A stretch of 64,000 nt of DNA from Hymenobacter translucens (GCF_020685205.1 NZ_JAJERB010000006.1:62001-126000); one strand, 5' to 3'; numbered from the stretch's first letter, positions 33,535 to 42,245 are shown. Translations and numbers: made by a program. Notes: generated by a model from the letters alone, not told the origin.

Positions 33535-35205
33535 TTAGAAGCCGCCCTGACCGGTTACGTTCAGGTTTTCGCCGTTTTCCACGCCCAGGAAGGGGTAGCG
33601 GTAGTCCGTCACGGGTACGAAGGTTTCCTTGATGGCGCGGGGCGACACCCAGCGCAGCAGGTTCAGCAGCGAGCCGGCCTTGTCGTTGGTGCCGGAAGCG
33701 CGGGCGCCGCCGAAGGGCTGCTGACCGACCACGGCGCCGGTAGGCTTGTCGTTGATGTAGAAGTTGCCGGCCGCGTTCAGCAGCTTTTTCGAAGCCAGGT
33801 CGATGGCGTAGCGGTCCTGGGCAAAGATGGCGCCGGTGAGGGCGTAGGGCGAAGTCGAATCCACCAGCTCCAGCGTCTGCTCAAACTGGTTGGCATCGTA
33901 GACGTGCACCGTGACGACGGGGCCGAACAGTTCCTCGCACATGGTCACGTACTTCGGGTCCTTGGTCACGATGACGGTAGGCTCCACGAAGTAGCCTTTC
34001 GACTTGTCGTAGCCACCGCCGGCCACAATTTCGGCGTTCGGGTCGGCCTTGGCGCCGTCGATGTACTTGGCGAGCTTGTCGAACGAGGCTTCGGTGATGA
34101 CGGCGTTGATGAAGTTCGAGAAGTCCTCTACGTCGCCCATCTTAAACGAGGCCAGGTCTTCCTTCACGTAGCCCAGGATTTCGTCGGCGAGGTTGCTCGG
34201 CAGGTACACCCGCGAAGCCGCTGAGCATTTCTGGCCCTGGTACTCAAACGCGCCCCGGCTGATGCCGACGGCCACGGCCTTGGCGTGGGCCGAGGGGTGC
34301 GCTACGATGAAGTCCTTGCCGCCGGTTTCGCCCACGATGCGCGGGTAGCTCTTGTAGAGGTGGATGTTCTGGCCGATGGTCTTCCAGATGTTCTGGAACA
34401 CGCCGGTGGAGCCGGTGAAGTGAATGCCGGCAAAGTCGCGGTGGGAGAAGATAACGTCGCCGGCAGTGGGGCCGTCGACATACACCAGGTTGATGACGCC
34501 GTCGGGCACGCCGGCTTCCTTGAACAGCTCCATCAGCACCTGGGCCGAGTAGATCTGGGTGTTGGCGGGCTTCCACACCACCACGTTGCCCATCATGGCC
34601 GCCGAGGCGGGCAGGTTGGCGGCAATGGACGTGAAGTTGAAGGGCGTGAGGGCAAACACGAAGCCTTCGAGCGGACGGTGCTCCAGGCGGTTCCACATGC
34701 CCGGCTGGCTTTCCGGCTGCTGCTTGTAGATTTCCTGCATGAAGAACACGTTGAACCGGAAGAAGTCGATCAGCTCGCAGGCCGCGTCGATTTCGGCCTG
34801 GAAACAGTTCTTGCTCTGGCCCAGCATGGTGGCGGCGTTGACGCGGGCGCGGTAGGGGCCGGCCAGCAGCTCGGCCGCTTTCAGAAAGATGGAGGCGCGG
34901 TGTTCCCAGGGCATGTTGGCCCAGTTCTCGCGGGCCGCCAGCGCCGCGTCGATGGCCTGCTGGACGTGGGTTTTGTCGCCCTCGTGGAAAAAGCCCAGCA
35001 CGTGCTGGTGGTCGTGGGGCGGGGTGATGTTTTTGGTGTTGCCGGTCCGTACTTCCTGCCCGCCGATGTGCATCGGGATATCGCGCTGCTGCTGCTTGAG
35101 CTCCTTGAGCATCTTGCGCAGCTCGATCCGCTCCTTGGAGTCGGGCGCGTAGCCTTTGACGGGTTCGTTGATGGGGGTGGGGACGTTGAAAAATCCGTTA
35201 GCCAT
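33535..35205 (-). CDS. pruA: L-glutamate gamma-semialdehyde (1-pyrroline-5-carboxylate) dehydrogenase
   Basis: 556 aa aldehyde dehydrogenase that oxidises glutamate semialdehyde to glutamate with NAD, the second step of proline breakdown. The catalytic Cys is in GQKCSAASRVY (about residue 327); upstream blocks include FNFTSIAANLPASAAMMGNVVVWKPA (cofactor-binding region, seen as separate short motifs) and FTGSTGVFQNIW, with EELFGPVVTVHVY and FGGARASGTNDKAG later. Length fits the mitochondrial-type P5C dehydrogenase found in Bacteroidota. No proline dehydrogenase gene is adjacent. Confidence 0.93.
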   Translation of the reverse strand: MANGFFNVPTPINEPVKGYAPDSKERIELRKMLKELKQQQRDIPMHIGGQEVRTGNTKNITPPHDHQHVLGFFHEGDKTHVQQAIDAALAARENWANMPWEHRASIFLKAAELLAGPYRARVNAATMLGQSKNCFQAEIDAACELIDFFRFNVFFMQEIYKQQPESQPGMWNRLEHRPLEGFVFALTPFNFTSIAANLPASAAMMGNVVVWKPANTQIYSAQVLMELFKEAGVPDGVINLVYVDGPTAGDVIFSHRDFAGIHFTGSTGVFQNIWKTIGQNIHLYKSYPRIVGETGGKDFIVAHPSAHAKAVAVGISRGAFEYQGQKCSAASRVYLPSNLADEILGYVKEDLASFKMGDVEDFSNFINAVITEASFDKLAKYIDGAKADPNAEIVAGGGYDKSKGYFVEPTVIVTKDPKYVTMCEELFGPVVTVHVYDANQFEQTLELVDSTSPYALTGAIFAQDRYAIDLASKKLLNAAGNFYINDKPTGAVVGQQPFGGARASGTNDKAGSLLNLLRWVSPRAIKETFVPVTDYRYPFLGVENGENLNVTGQGGF

Positions 35206-35215
35206 GAGTCTGTTT

Positions 35216-35647
35216 TTAGGAAGTGGTTTTTCGTGGTGGGAGTGGGAAGGGCAAAGGTAGAGAGGCCCCGGCTAATGGGCGTAGTGGCGGGTCGAATTGC
35301 AGAACGGCCCAGTTGTTAAGGGGAGCCAAGACCCATTTGCCCGCCACCTGTTGCAACTCGTCTATTTTCTTTCCTTTTCGATTAATGAGGTAGGCCGCGG
35401 GCATGCTTGGCCGGGCTGCGGCATAATGCAGAATAACCGTGTCGCCGAGCACCTGAAAGCGGCCAGTACCCGATGCAGCCGGCAAAAACAACTGAAAATC
35501 TCCGTCTTTATACAGACTCAGTCCCCATTGCCCGGCGAAATTATCGGCGTACGCCGACAAAATCATCGGCCTTTCCGGCTTAAGAAGCTCGTACGCCAGC
35601 AAGCCGATAAGCAGCCCCAGCGGAATCAGCAGCCATCTTCGGGTCAT
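35216..35647 (-). CDS. membrane-anchored protein of unknown function
   Basis: 143 aa from ATG 35645-35647 (MTRRWLLIPLG). One N-terminal hydrophobic segment (about 5-21) serves as signal or anchor, and the rest is a small soluble, probably beta-rich domain (GQWGLSLYKDGDFQLFLPAA), like periplasmic lipocalin-like or META-type folds. The tail is Pro-rich. It sits 18 bp after the dNMP-kinase-like gene and 10 bp before pruA, so it may be cotranscribed with both. Confidence 0.65.
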   Translation of the reverse strand: MTRRWLLIPLGLLIGLLAYELLKPERPMILSAYADNFAGQWGLSLYKDGDFQLFLPAASGTGRFQVLGDTVILHYAAARPSMPAAYLINRKGKKIDELQQVAGKWVLAPLNNWAVLQFDPPLRPLAGASLPLPFPLPPRKTTS

Positions 35648-35665
35648 AAGCAAGGGGGCAGATGA

Positions 35666-36214
35666 CTACAGCCGCGCCAGCAGCTCGCGCACCTGCGCTT
35701 CAAGCTCAGCATAGGTGCCGGTATTGTGCAGCAAGGCGGCAAACTGCTCATAGGTGTCCATGACCGTTTCGCTGGGGTGGTTGTCGTCGCGGGTGCCGTC
35801 GCCCTGCTGCTTGAGCGGGTCGCCTTCCACGCGCAGCATCACCCCGCCCCGGTCGAGGATAGGCTGGGCCTCGTTGGGAAACCGCACGTCGGGCACAATC
35901 ACAAACGAATCGGCCGGCAGGCGAGCGAAAAAGGCCTGCACCCAGATTTCGTAGTTCCACGCCCGCAGCGCGGCGCCCACCTGCTGCAGCATTTCGCCCC
36001 GGGTGCGGCCGAAGGCCGGCAGCAGCTCGGTTTTGCCGGGCTGGGTGTAGTAGGGCGCAATGTCTTCGCCGGCCAGAGTAGCGCACACGGCCTTGATGGC
36101 GTCGCCAAAGGAGAGAACCTGCCAGTTGCGCTCCGGCTGAAGCTGCCGGATCAGGCGGGCCACCGTGTCTTTGCCGCTGCCGCGCTTGCCGGAGAGGCCT
36201 ATAATCTGAATCAT
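35666..36214 (-). CDS. P-loop kinase, deoxynucleoside monophosphate kinase-like
   Basis: 182 aa. The N-terminus is a P-loop (GLSGKRGSGKDT, residues 6-17). Further on are VLSFGDAIK, FVIVPDVRFPNEAQ and a C-terminal helical end, a pattern shared with phage-type dNMP kinases and related adenylate-kinase-like proteins. It is likely to phosphorylate a nucleotide, but the substrate is not clear. I start it at ATG 36212-36214 (MIQIIGLSG), which puts the P-loop in the normal place. Confidence 0.78.
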   Translation of the reverse strand: MIQIIGLSGKRGSGKDTVARLIRQLQPERNWQVLSFGDAIKAVCATLAGEDIAPYYTQPGKTELLPAFGRTRGEMLQQVGAALRAWNYEIWVQAFFARLPADSFVIVPDVRFPNEAQPILDRGGVMLRVEGDPLKQQGDGTRDDNHPSETVMDTYEQFAALLHNTGTYAELEAQVRELLARL

Positions 36215-36310
36215 GGGAAAGGAGAAACGCAGAGCCCGGCGCGGCCGGATTCTGTCCGCGAAGAGTACGAAAGCGGCAAAGGTAGTTCGGTCCCCGGTTG
36301 CCGGCCCCAC

Positions 36311-36748
36311 CTACGCGGCCCGCGGGGTCCGGTTACGCGCCAGGCTCAGCAAACCAAGCAGCGCCAGCCCAACGCCTACCACGCCCCCGCCGAGCGGAAT
36401 CAGGTACCAGGGGTTAAACCAGGGCGCCCCCGCCCGGCGCACCGACAGCGGCTCGGTGGGGTCATAGCTGATGGAAACCGTTTCGCCCGGCCGGGCGGCG
36501 GCATACCGCTCCTTGCTTACACTCAGCCGGGCTTCGGCCGGCTGCCCCCTGCGGGGCGAAAACTGCAAAAGCAAAAAGTAGTCGGGCCCGCTGCGCCCCC
36601 CGCTCTGGGAGTACTTGCCGGTAACCCGGGCCGGCACCACCGGGCCGTGGGCGGTGCGGTAGTCGCTGCGGAGCACCAGCCAGCCCAGTACCAGCAGCAT
36701 GGCCCCGATGCTGCCCGTGGTCAGGATAAACAGGAGGGTTTGCTTCAT
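36311..36748 (-). CDS. DUF3592 membrane protein
   Basis: 145 aa. Transmembrane helices flank (about 6-25 and 112-135) a soluble beta-rich segment with PARVTGKYSQSGG and VSISYDPTEPLSVRR, the pattern of DUF3592. Function unknown. It stands alone between the kinase-like gene and the HAD gene. Confidence 0.82.
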   Translation of the reverse strand: MKQTLLFILTTGSIGAMLLVLGWLVLRSDYRTAHGPVVPARVTGKYSQSGGRSGPDYFLLLQFSPRRGQPAEARLSVSKERYAAARPGETVSISYDPTEPLSVRRAGAPWFNPWYLIPLGGGVVGVGLALLGLLSLARNRTPRAA

Positions 36749-36794
36749 GGCCGGGCGCGGAATGGTGCAACGGCATAATATCGGAAAATCCAGC

Positions 36795-37487
36795 TTACAG
36801 GATATCCTTTAGCTCGCTCAGGCAGCTGATTTCGTAGGTGGTCTGGGCGAAGTGCCGCCGCTTGCCGGGGTTGAAATACACCTGATCGAGGCCGGCGTTA
36901 TAGGCACCCAGCACGTCGCACTCCAGGTTGTCGCCAATCATCAGGCTTTCCCCGGCCCGGGCGCCGGTCAGCTGCAGGGCGTAGTCGAAGATGCGGCGGT
37001 CGGGCTTGAGGAAGCCGCCGGCGCACTCCGAGGTAATAATTTCCTGGAAGTAGTGCGTGAGGCGGGAGGAAGTGAGCTTGATGTGCTGGATGTCCTTGAA
37101 CCCGTTGGTAATCAGGTGCAGCGTGTACTTGGCCTGCAGGTAGTCGAGCACGTCGTAGGTAAAGGGAAACACAGCCGCCTTCCGGGGCAGGATGTCGGTA
37201 AACTGCCGGGAAATGTCAGCCGGTACGTCGGCTTCGGCTACGCCCAGCCTGGCCAGGGTGCGCACGAAGCGCACCTCGCGCAGCTGCTGCTGGGTGATTT
37301 TGTTGTTCTGATACAGCCGCCACAGCGCGTGGTTGATGTCGCTGTACACCCGGATAAAATCCTCGACGCTGATGCCGAACCGGCCGAGGTCGTGCTGCTC
37401 AAACAGCGTACGGAGCGTCTCGTCGGCATTCTTCTCGAAATCCCAGAGCGTGTGGTCGAGGTCAAAAAACAGGTGGCGGTATTTCAA
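36795..37487 (-). CDS. HAD hydrolase, YjjG-type pyrimidine nucleotidase
   Basis: 230 aa. The first HAD motif is FFDLDHTLWDFEKN (Asp9 nucleophile, Asp11), then a helical cap, a motif II Thr in LHLITNGFKD, Lys in FLKPDRRIF and MIGDNLECDVLGA as motif IV. The start sequence and cap match the YjjG/YfnB group, which removes phosphate from non-canonical pyrimidine nucleotides and dUMP/dTMP. The start is TTG 37485-37487; an in-frame stop lies 12 bp upstream and no ATG is available. Confidence 0.9.
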   Translation of the reverse strand: MKYRHLFFDLDHTLWDFEKNADETLRTLFEQHDLGRFGISVEDFIRVYSDINHALWRLYQNNKITQQQLREVRFVRTLARLGVAEADVPADISRQFTDILPRKAAVFPFTYDVLDYLQAKYTLHLITNGFKDIQHIKLTSSRLTHYFQEIITSECAGGFLKPDRRIFDYALQLTGARAGESLMIGDNLECDVLGAYNAGLDQVYFNPGKRRHFAQTTYEISCLSELKDIL

Positions 37488-37621
37488 GGGAGCTGGAAGT
37501 TAGGAGCTGGGAGACAGGAGGTCATGGCGCGGCACGAATTCATGCGTCCTGGGAAATGAGCGGGGCATCCGACAGCTGGTTGCCTGCAATTATTAATTAC
37601 TCATTGTTAATTCTTAATTAA
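37488..37621. repeat. unmatched heptamer-type repeat arms
   Basis: Directly upstream of the HAD gene lies a run like one arm of the element at 32163 (AGCTGGAAGTTAGGAGCTGG). At 37588-37621, next to the ferredoxin gene stop, is an AT-rich run with units like ATTATTA and TTGTTAA. The two do not pair with each other. They look like single arms left from two different elements. Confidence 0.5.
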
Positions 37622-37939
37622 TTATCCCTCAATCACCAGCTTCTTTACAACCCGGCCTTCGCCCAAGTGTTCGTGCACGATGTCGGCGGCGTCTTTGGGC
37701 TTCACGTTGCCGTAGAAAATGCCTTCGGGGTACACGACCAGGGCGGCGCCGGGGCCTTTCTTGCAGTTTTTGCACACGTCGAGGCAGTTGCAGGTCTGCA
37801 CCCGGTTGCGCCGCTTCTCACCCTTGACCGTCACGCTTTTCAGGCCCTGCTTCTTGATTTCAATTTTCAGGGCTTTGGCCACTTCCCGGCCGACTTCGGA
37901 TTTCTGATTGGTGCAAACGAACAGGTGACGGTCAACCAC
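37622..37939 (-). CDS. thioredoxin-like [2Fe-2S] ferredoxin
   Basis: 105 aa. The fold signature is HLFVCTNQ at the start (Cys9) and a Cys group CNCLDVCKNC (about 50-59), followed by VVYPEGIFYGNVKPKDAADIVHEHL, as in the thioredoxin-like ferredoxins that resemble NuoE. It is probably a soluble electron carrier or scaffold. The start is GTG at 37937-37939; an in-frame stop lies 13 bp upstream. It lies 32 bp after the ArsR-type regulator on the same strand. Confidence 0.88.
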   Translation of the reverse strand: MVDRHLFVCTNQKSEVGREVAKALKIEIKKQGLKSVTVKGEKRRNRVQTCNCLDVCKNCKKGPGAALVVYPEGIFYGNVKPKDAADIVHEHLGEGRVVKKLVIEG

Positions 37940-37971
37940 GGCGGGAAAAGGTTAGCAGGTTAATGGCAGAA

Positions 37972-38379
37972 TCAGCTGGCGGCGCGGGTGTCGAGGTTGC
38001 CGGTCCAGCGGCGGTTCTGCAGCTTGTACGCAGCCAGCTCCCGGTTCGACCACAGCGTCTGGTACACCTGCTGGTCGCGCACGAGCTGGGGGTCTTTTTC
38101 CATGTAGCCCAGCAGCTGCTGAACCAAGTCGATGCCTTCGTCCTTTAGAAAGTAGAAGATCCAGTTGTCGAGCCGTCGGAAGTTTACCAGTCCGGCATTC
38201 TTCAGGTACAACAACTGGCGCGAGGTCTTGGTCTGGGTGAAGTCCAGCACCTGTTCCAGGTCGGAGATGCACATTTCCTGATTCCGCAGGAGCAGATGCA
38301 GGATGCGCACCCGCGACTCGTCGCCGAAAGCTTTGAAGAGTTGCTGACCGAATGCAACGTTGAAGTGTTTTAGGCGCAT
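37972..38379 (-). CDS. ArsR-type winged-helix transcriptional regulator
   Basis: 135 aa. A winged helix occupies about residues 8-85: LFKAFGDESRVRILHLLL, then CISDLEQVLDFTQTKTSRQL as the recognition helices and VNFRRLDNWIFYFL as the wing. Two Cys-poor termini and no obvious metal-binding CxC or DxH site mean the signal is unknown. It is first of a pair with the ferredoxin gene and is divergent from a secreted-protein gene. Confidence 0.85.
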   Translation of the reverse strand: MRLKHFNVAFGQQLFKAFGDESRVRILHLLLRNQEMCISDLEQVLDFTQTKTSRQLLYLKNAGLVNFRRLDNWIFYFLKDEGIDLVQQLLGYMEKDPQLVRDQQVYQTLWSNRELAAYKLQNRRWTGNLDTRAAS

Positions 38380-38421
38380 CTTTTGTTTAGCCGGCAGGCG
38401 AGGGGCCGCCCGCGGGCAGAA

Positions 38422-38429
38422 CAAATTTA
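38422..38429 (-). promoter_or_regulatory. predicted -7 box for the ArsR-type gene (TAAATTTG)
   Basis: The complement of 38422-38429 is TAAATTTG, a perfect TAnnTTTG, 42 nt before the start codon. The -33 position is not a clear TTTG. The 100-bp divergent region is also the likely site of autoregulation. Confidence 0.5.
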
Positions 38430-38479
38430 CACTGCTGCCGCCTTCAGCCCCCGAAACTGCCGTATTATTGTATTCTGTA

Positions 38480-39175
38480 ATGTCCTGTATGTCTGGAAGA
38501 GTCTGTTTTCGCTCCTTGTTCGCTATGCTGGCTCTGGTGCTGGCTGGGGTGCTGCTGGCTCCTTCCGGCGCCCGGGCCCAGGGGCAGCGGCGCGTCGTCC
38601 AGTTTACGGGCATCATCGCTACCGGCGACAGTCTGCTGGGCGTACCCGGGGCCACCGTGTTCGTACCCAAGGCCGGGCGCGGCACCGCCACCAACGCCTA
38701 CGGCTACTTTTCTCTGCCGGTCCTTACCGGCGACAGCATCGTGATTCGCTCCCTGGGCTACCGTAACCAGACGGTGATAATTCCCGAAAACTACCCGCGG
38801 CAGAGTTACTCCGTCATTGTCCAGCTCAAGGAAGACGCTACGGTGCTGCCCGAAGTGCGGGTCTTTCCCTATGCCACCGAAAAAGCTTTCAAGGAAGCTT
38901 TCCTCGCGTTGCGGCTGCCCACCGAGCGGGGCACCCGCACGGCCGAGAACCTGAACGAGCAGATCATGCGGCGCATCTTCCACAACGCCCCCGTTACCAG
39001 CATGGGTAACTACCGGCAGACGATGGAGATGCAGCAGGCCGACCAGAACCGCCGCATGGGCATGGCGCCCACGCCCTATACCAACAACCCGCTGTTGAAC
39101 CCTTTCAGCTGGCTTAAGCTGATTCAGCAGGTGAAAGACGGGGAGTTTAAGAAGAAAGAGGGCGTAGATTACTAA
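38480..39175 (+). CDS. secreted CarboxypepD_reg-like domain protein
   Basis: 231 aa from ATG 38480 (a second Met three codons on is possible). A signal peptide ends near GARAQ (about residue 33). A carboxypeptidase-regulatory-like beta domain follows (about 40-120: VPGATVFVPKAGRGTATNAYGYFSLP as separate short blocks, then GDSIVIRSLGYR). The last 100 residues are polar, with Met/Asn/Gln-rich turns. Such proteins often act at the outer membrane; exact role unknown. Divergent from the ArsR-type gene. Confidence 0.78.
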   Translation: MSCMSGRVCFRSLFAMLALVLAGVLLAPSGARAQGQRRVVQFTGIIATGDSLLGVPGATVFVPKAGRGTATNAYGYFSLPVLTGDSIVIRSLGYRNQTVIIPENYPRQSYSVIVQLKEDATVLPEVRVFPYATEKAFKEAFLALRLPTERGTRTAENLNEQIMRRIFHNAPVTSMGNYRQTMEMQQADQNRRMGMAPTPYTNNPLLNPFSWLKLIQQVKDGEFKKKEGVDY

Positions 39176-39268
39176 CTAGCGCCGGCAAGCGCGACAGTAG
39201 CGCTCAGGCAACCACAAGCGCCCTTTTGGGGTAAAGCGGGTGTTTGCCCTTCTCCTTTCCTCCGCGCT

Positions 39269-40657
39269 ATGGATACCAATCTCCCCGCTAGCTCCAATCC
39301 CCGGGTTGTCATCATCGGGTGCGGCTTTGCCGGCCTCAGGCTCGCCAAAGAGCTGCGCCACCAGCCCGTGCAGGTCGTCGTCATCGACCGCAACAACTAC
39401 CACAACTTCCAGCCCCTGCTGTACCAGGTAGCCACCGGCGCCCTGGAAGCCGACAGCATCGCCTACCCGATCCGCAAGATCTTTGCGGGCCAGAAGAACT
39501 TCTTCTACCGCATGGCCGACGTGCAGCGCGTCGACCCGGCCAATAACATGGTGCAGACCAGCGTGGGCGACATCCGCTATGACCACCTGGTCCTGGCAAC
39601 CGGCTCGCTCACCAATTTCTTCGGCATCGAGAGCATCGAGAAGAACGCCATGCAGATCAAGAGCATCCCAAATGCCCTGAACCTGCGCAGCTTTATCTTT
39701 CAGAACTTCGAGAAAGCCCTGCTCACCGAGAACCCCGAGGAAAAGCAGGCTTTGATGAACATTGTGGTGGTGGGCGGCGGACCTACGGGCGTGGAAATCA
39801 GCGGTTCCCTGGCCGAGATGCGCCGGCACGTGCTGCCCAAGGACTACCCCGAGCTCGACCTGGAGCGCATGCAGATTTTCCTGGTCGAAGCCGGAGCCGA
39901 GCTGCTGGGGCCGATGTCGAAAAAGTCGCAGGCCGATGCGCTGCGCTACCTGAACGAGCTGGGCGTGAACGTGCGCCTGAACACGTCGATCAAGAAGTTT
40001 GAGAACTGCCGGGCCTACTACTCCGAAACCGAGTTTATCCCGACCGAAAACCTGGTGTGGGCCGCCGGCGTGAACGGGGCTGCCGTACCCGGCCTGCCCG
40101 ACGAGGTGGTGGCCCGCAACAAGCGCATCACGGTAAACCTCTGGAACCAGGTGCAGGGCTACGACAACATCTTCGCCATCGGCGACGTGGCCAACATGGT
40201 AACCGAGGAGATGCCCCGGGGTCTGCCCATGCTGGCGCCCGTAGCCCAGCAGCAGGCCGAGCATCTGGCCAAAAACTTCGAGCGCCTGCGCCGGGGCGAG
40301 CAGCCGTTGCCGTTTGTGTACACCAACAAGGGCGTGATGGCCATCGTGAGCCGCAACAAGGCTGTGGTGGATTTGCCCAAGGACGTGCACTTCAACGGCA
40401 TCTTCGGCTGGCTGACCTGGCTGTTCGTGCACCTGATGACGCTCGTGGGCTTCCGCAACAAAGTGGTGGCGCTGGTCGACTGGGCCTTCAGCTACTTCAG
40501 CTCCGACCAGGCGTTGCGCCTGATTATCCGCCCCTTCAGCCGCCGCGATGTGAAAGACGACCAAGGCAAGAAAAAGGCCGAGCACATGACCGCTACGCCC
40601 GAGTACAACCCCACGCCCCCGGCTATTCAGACGCCGGCCACGGAGGTGAGAGGGTAG
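39269..40657 (+). CDS. ndh: type II NADH dehydrogenase (NDH-2)
   Basis: 462 aa single-subunit FAD enzyme that passes electrons from NADH to quinone without pumping protons. The first dinucleotide fold is VVIIGCGFAGLRLAKEL (about 11-27), the second is VVVGGGPTGVEISGSL (about 165-180), and FAD contacts are in NIFAIGDVA (about 300-308). The C-terminal region (about 390-430) has hydrophobic stretches for membrane attachment. It sits 6 kb from the complex I operon, so the organism has both entry routes. A terminator follows. Confidence 0.94.
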   Translation: MDTNLPASSNPRVVIIGCGFAGLRLAKELRHQPVQVVVIDRNNYHNFQPLLYQVATGALEADSIAYPIRKIFAGQKNFFYRMADVQRVDPANNMVQTSVGDIRYDHLVLATGSLTNFFGIESIEKNAMQIKSIPNALNLRSFIFQNFEKALLTENPEEKQALMNIVVVGGGPTGVEISGSLAEMRRHVLPKDYPELDLERMQIFLVEAGAELLGPMSKKSQADALRYLNELGVNVRLNTSIKKFENCRAYYSETEFIPTENLVWAAGVNGAAVPGLPDEVVARNKRITVNLWNQVQGYDNIFAIGDVANMVTEEMPRGLPMLAPVAQQQAEHLAKNFERLRRGEQPLPFVYTNKGVMAIVSRNKAVVDLPKDVHFNGIFGWLTWLFVHLMTLVGFRNKVVALVDWAFSYFSSDQALRLIIRPFSRRDVKDDQGKKKAEHMTATPEYNPTPPAIQTPATEVRG

Positions 40658-40681
40658 CACCACGATTCCAGTTTATGAAAG

Positions 40682-40707
40682 AGCCCCGCGGGTATAGTAG
40701 CGGGGCT
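40682..40707 (+). terminator. intrinsic terminator after ndh
   Basis: AGCCCCGC (40682-40689) pairs with GCGGGGCT (40700-40707) and is followed by TTTT. It separates ndh from the lipoprotein gene, which begins 27 bp later. Confidence 0.8.
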
Positions 40708-40734
40708 TTTTGCTTTTCAGTCTGGCTGCCTGTT

Positions 40735-41259
40735 ATGAGCGTTCCTTCAAGATGCCAAATCAGCTTTCCGGTTGCGCTGGTGTTGCTCGGCCTGGGCTGG
40801 GTTTCCTGTGACCAGGTTCGGGAAAGCCGGCAGGAGCTCAGTCAGAAAATTCGCCAGCAGGCCGCTGACAAGCAGGATCAGCTGCTTCCCCGGTTCGACG
40901 CCCGCACTCCCGATACCGAAAGCAACCGGCGGCGTTTCGCTGAGTTCCTGGACATGAACCCGCCCGCCGGCGTGCGCCGGCTTTACTGCTATGCCGACGA
41001 GCTGGGCGCTGATGCCACCTATGCCTTGGCGTTTGAGTCGGGACCCGCTACTACCCGGGCCATTATCCAGCGGCTCGGACTGCAGCCGGATACTACGGGC
41101 CTGGCGTTCAGCGGGCAGTTACTGGTTGAGCAGGCGTGGTGGGACCAGGTAGCAATTGCCCGGGCAAAGCCTTACAGCAAGCGGGAAGGTCGGGTGTCGA
41201 GCTACCTGTGGCGGGACGAGAAAACCGCCCGGACCTACTTTCTGACGTTCGACCAATAA
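40735..41259 (+). CDS. putative lipoprotein of unknown function
   Basis: 174 aa from ATG 40735. The N-terminus is hydrophobic and ends at VSCDQ, close to a lipobox. The mature protein begins with a charged helix (ESRQELSQKIRQQAADK), then a mixed alpha/beta domain with LYCYADELGADATYALAFE. I do not recognise the family. The open frame extends far upstream but that part is ndh in another phase. Confidence 0.7.
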   Translation: MSVPSRCQISFPVALVLLGLGWVSCDQVRESRQELSQKIRQQAADKQDQLLPRFDARTPDTESNRRRFAEFLDMNPPAGVRRLYCYADELGADATYALAFESGPATTRAIIQRLGLQPDTTGLAFSGQLLVEQAWWDQVAIARAKPYSKREGRVSSYLWRDEKTARTYFLTFDQ

Positions 41260-41285
41260 GGGCCCGTTGGCGGAAAGCGGAGTAA

Positions 41286-41322
41286 TAAAAAAAGCCGGTC
41301 CGCTACCGCAGACCGACTTTTT
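41286..41322. terminator. bidirectional intrinsic terminator
   Basis: AAAAA-G-CCGGTC-GC pairs with GC-GACCG-CTTTTT around TACC, with two mismatches in the stem. A- and T-runs flank it. It lies between converging genes. Confidence 0.75.
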
Positions 41323-41345
41323 GAGGTCAGATCAGAAAATCGGGG

Positions 41346-41732
41346 CTAGTTGATAACGGCGGCGCACGCAGTAGAAGACACGTTGCTCAGCACCATGCGG
41401 GGCGTGTTGGAGGGTACGCCGATAGCGGGGCAGGGGCGGGGCATCCATTCCGCGTCGCCCATGGGACGGTAGTTGAAGTACACCGTCTGGCCCTGGGTGT
41501 CGAAGCCGGGCAGGTCGCCGCCGGTAGAAATTACGTTGGTGTTCCCGTTCCAGGCGCTGCCGATCTGGCGGGAGCCGCTGACCTGAATCAGCACGCCGTC
41601 GTAGCAGGTTTTGCCCACTACGGTACCCATTACGCAGGAAGCACGGGGCTCCGGGTCGGAGCATTTGCGGTGGTTGCACCCGGTCAGCATCAAGATGGCC
41701 AGGGCCGGAATGAGGAGAAGCTGTTTAAACAT
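41346..41732 (-). CDS. small lipoprotein of unknown function
   Basis: 128 aa with a clear lipobox (ILMLTGCN, Cys19). The mature protein has several Cys (CSDPEPRASC, KTCYDG, RPCPAIG, STACAAV), perhaps forming disulfides, and looks like a compact beta domain. No family recognised. The start ATG 41730-41732 is the only one that gives the signal sequence directly. Confidence 0.75.
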   Translation of the reverse strand: MFKQLLLIPALAILMLTGCNHRKCSDPEPRASCVMGTVVGKTCYDGVLIQVSGSRQIGSAWNGNTNVISTGGDLPGFDTQGQTVYFNYRPMGDAEWMPRPCPAIGVPSNTPRMVLSNVSSTACAAVIN

Positions 41733-41840
41733 AAGGCGGGATGGTAATAATGGTGTAAAGAAAGGAGCCAACCACCCGAAAAAACGTTGCAAGCAGAATA
41801 TAGAAAACTGCAGCTTTAGCGACCCAAGCGGCGGGCATTG

Positions 41841-42215
41841 CTACACCGCGTACTGGCCCAGGGCCCGGTAGATGTCGTAGATGCTTTGGTCGTCGCGGAA
41901 GGCTTTGCTGATGGGTTCGGCCTGCCCCCGCACCCAGATCCTGAGCTCCGACTCGAGGTCGAAGTGGCCGGTGGTTTCCATCGAGAACCGCTCCACGCTG
42001 CGGTAGGGCACGCTCAGGATTTCCCGCTTCTTGCCCGTAATTCCCTGCTTGTCGACCAGCAGCAGGCGCTTGTTGGTAAATATGATCTGGTCCCGGATGA
42101 TGGCGTAGGCTTTTTCTACCCGCTCATCAGGGCCCAGGATGCGGCTCAGCTCCTGCTGGGTTTGCTGGGTATCGTTTTCAGAAGCGTTGCCGAGCAGGCC
42201 GTCGAGAATTCCCAT
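41841..42215 (-). CDS. bacterial PH-domain protein
   Basis: 124 aa, cytoplasmic, no membrane segment. After a polar N-terminus the domain runs from about 25 to 120: IRDQIIFTNKRLLLVDKQG, EILSVPYRSVERFSMET and FDLESELRIWV, the strand pattern of YvbH-like bacterial PH domains; a C-terminal helix ends in IYRALGQYAV. Function unknown; such proteins are common stress-linked orphans. Confidence 0.85.
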   Translation of the reverse strand: MGILDGLLGNASENDTQQTQQELSRILGPDERVEKAYAIIRDQIIFTNKRLLLVDKQGITGKKREILSVPYRSVERFSMETTGHFDLESELRIWVRGQAEPISKAFRDDQSIYDIYRALGQYAV

Positions 42216-42245
42216 GGGTATTACGCTAAGAGGAAAAGAAAATCA

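Noticed and set aside
40057..41259. 400-aa frame overlapping the end of ndh
   Set aside because: The first half is ndh in another phase. The real lipoprotein begins at ATG 40735 after the ndh terminator.
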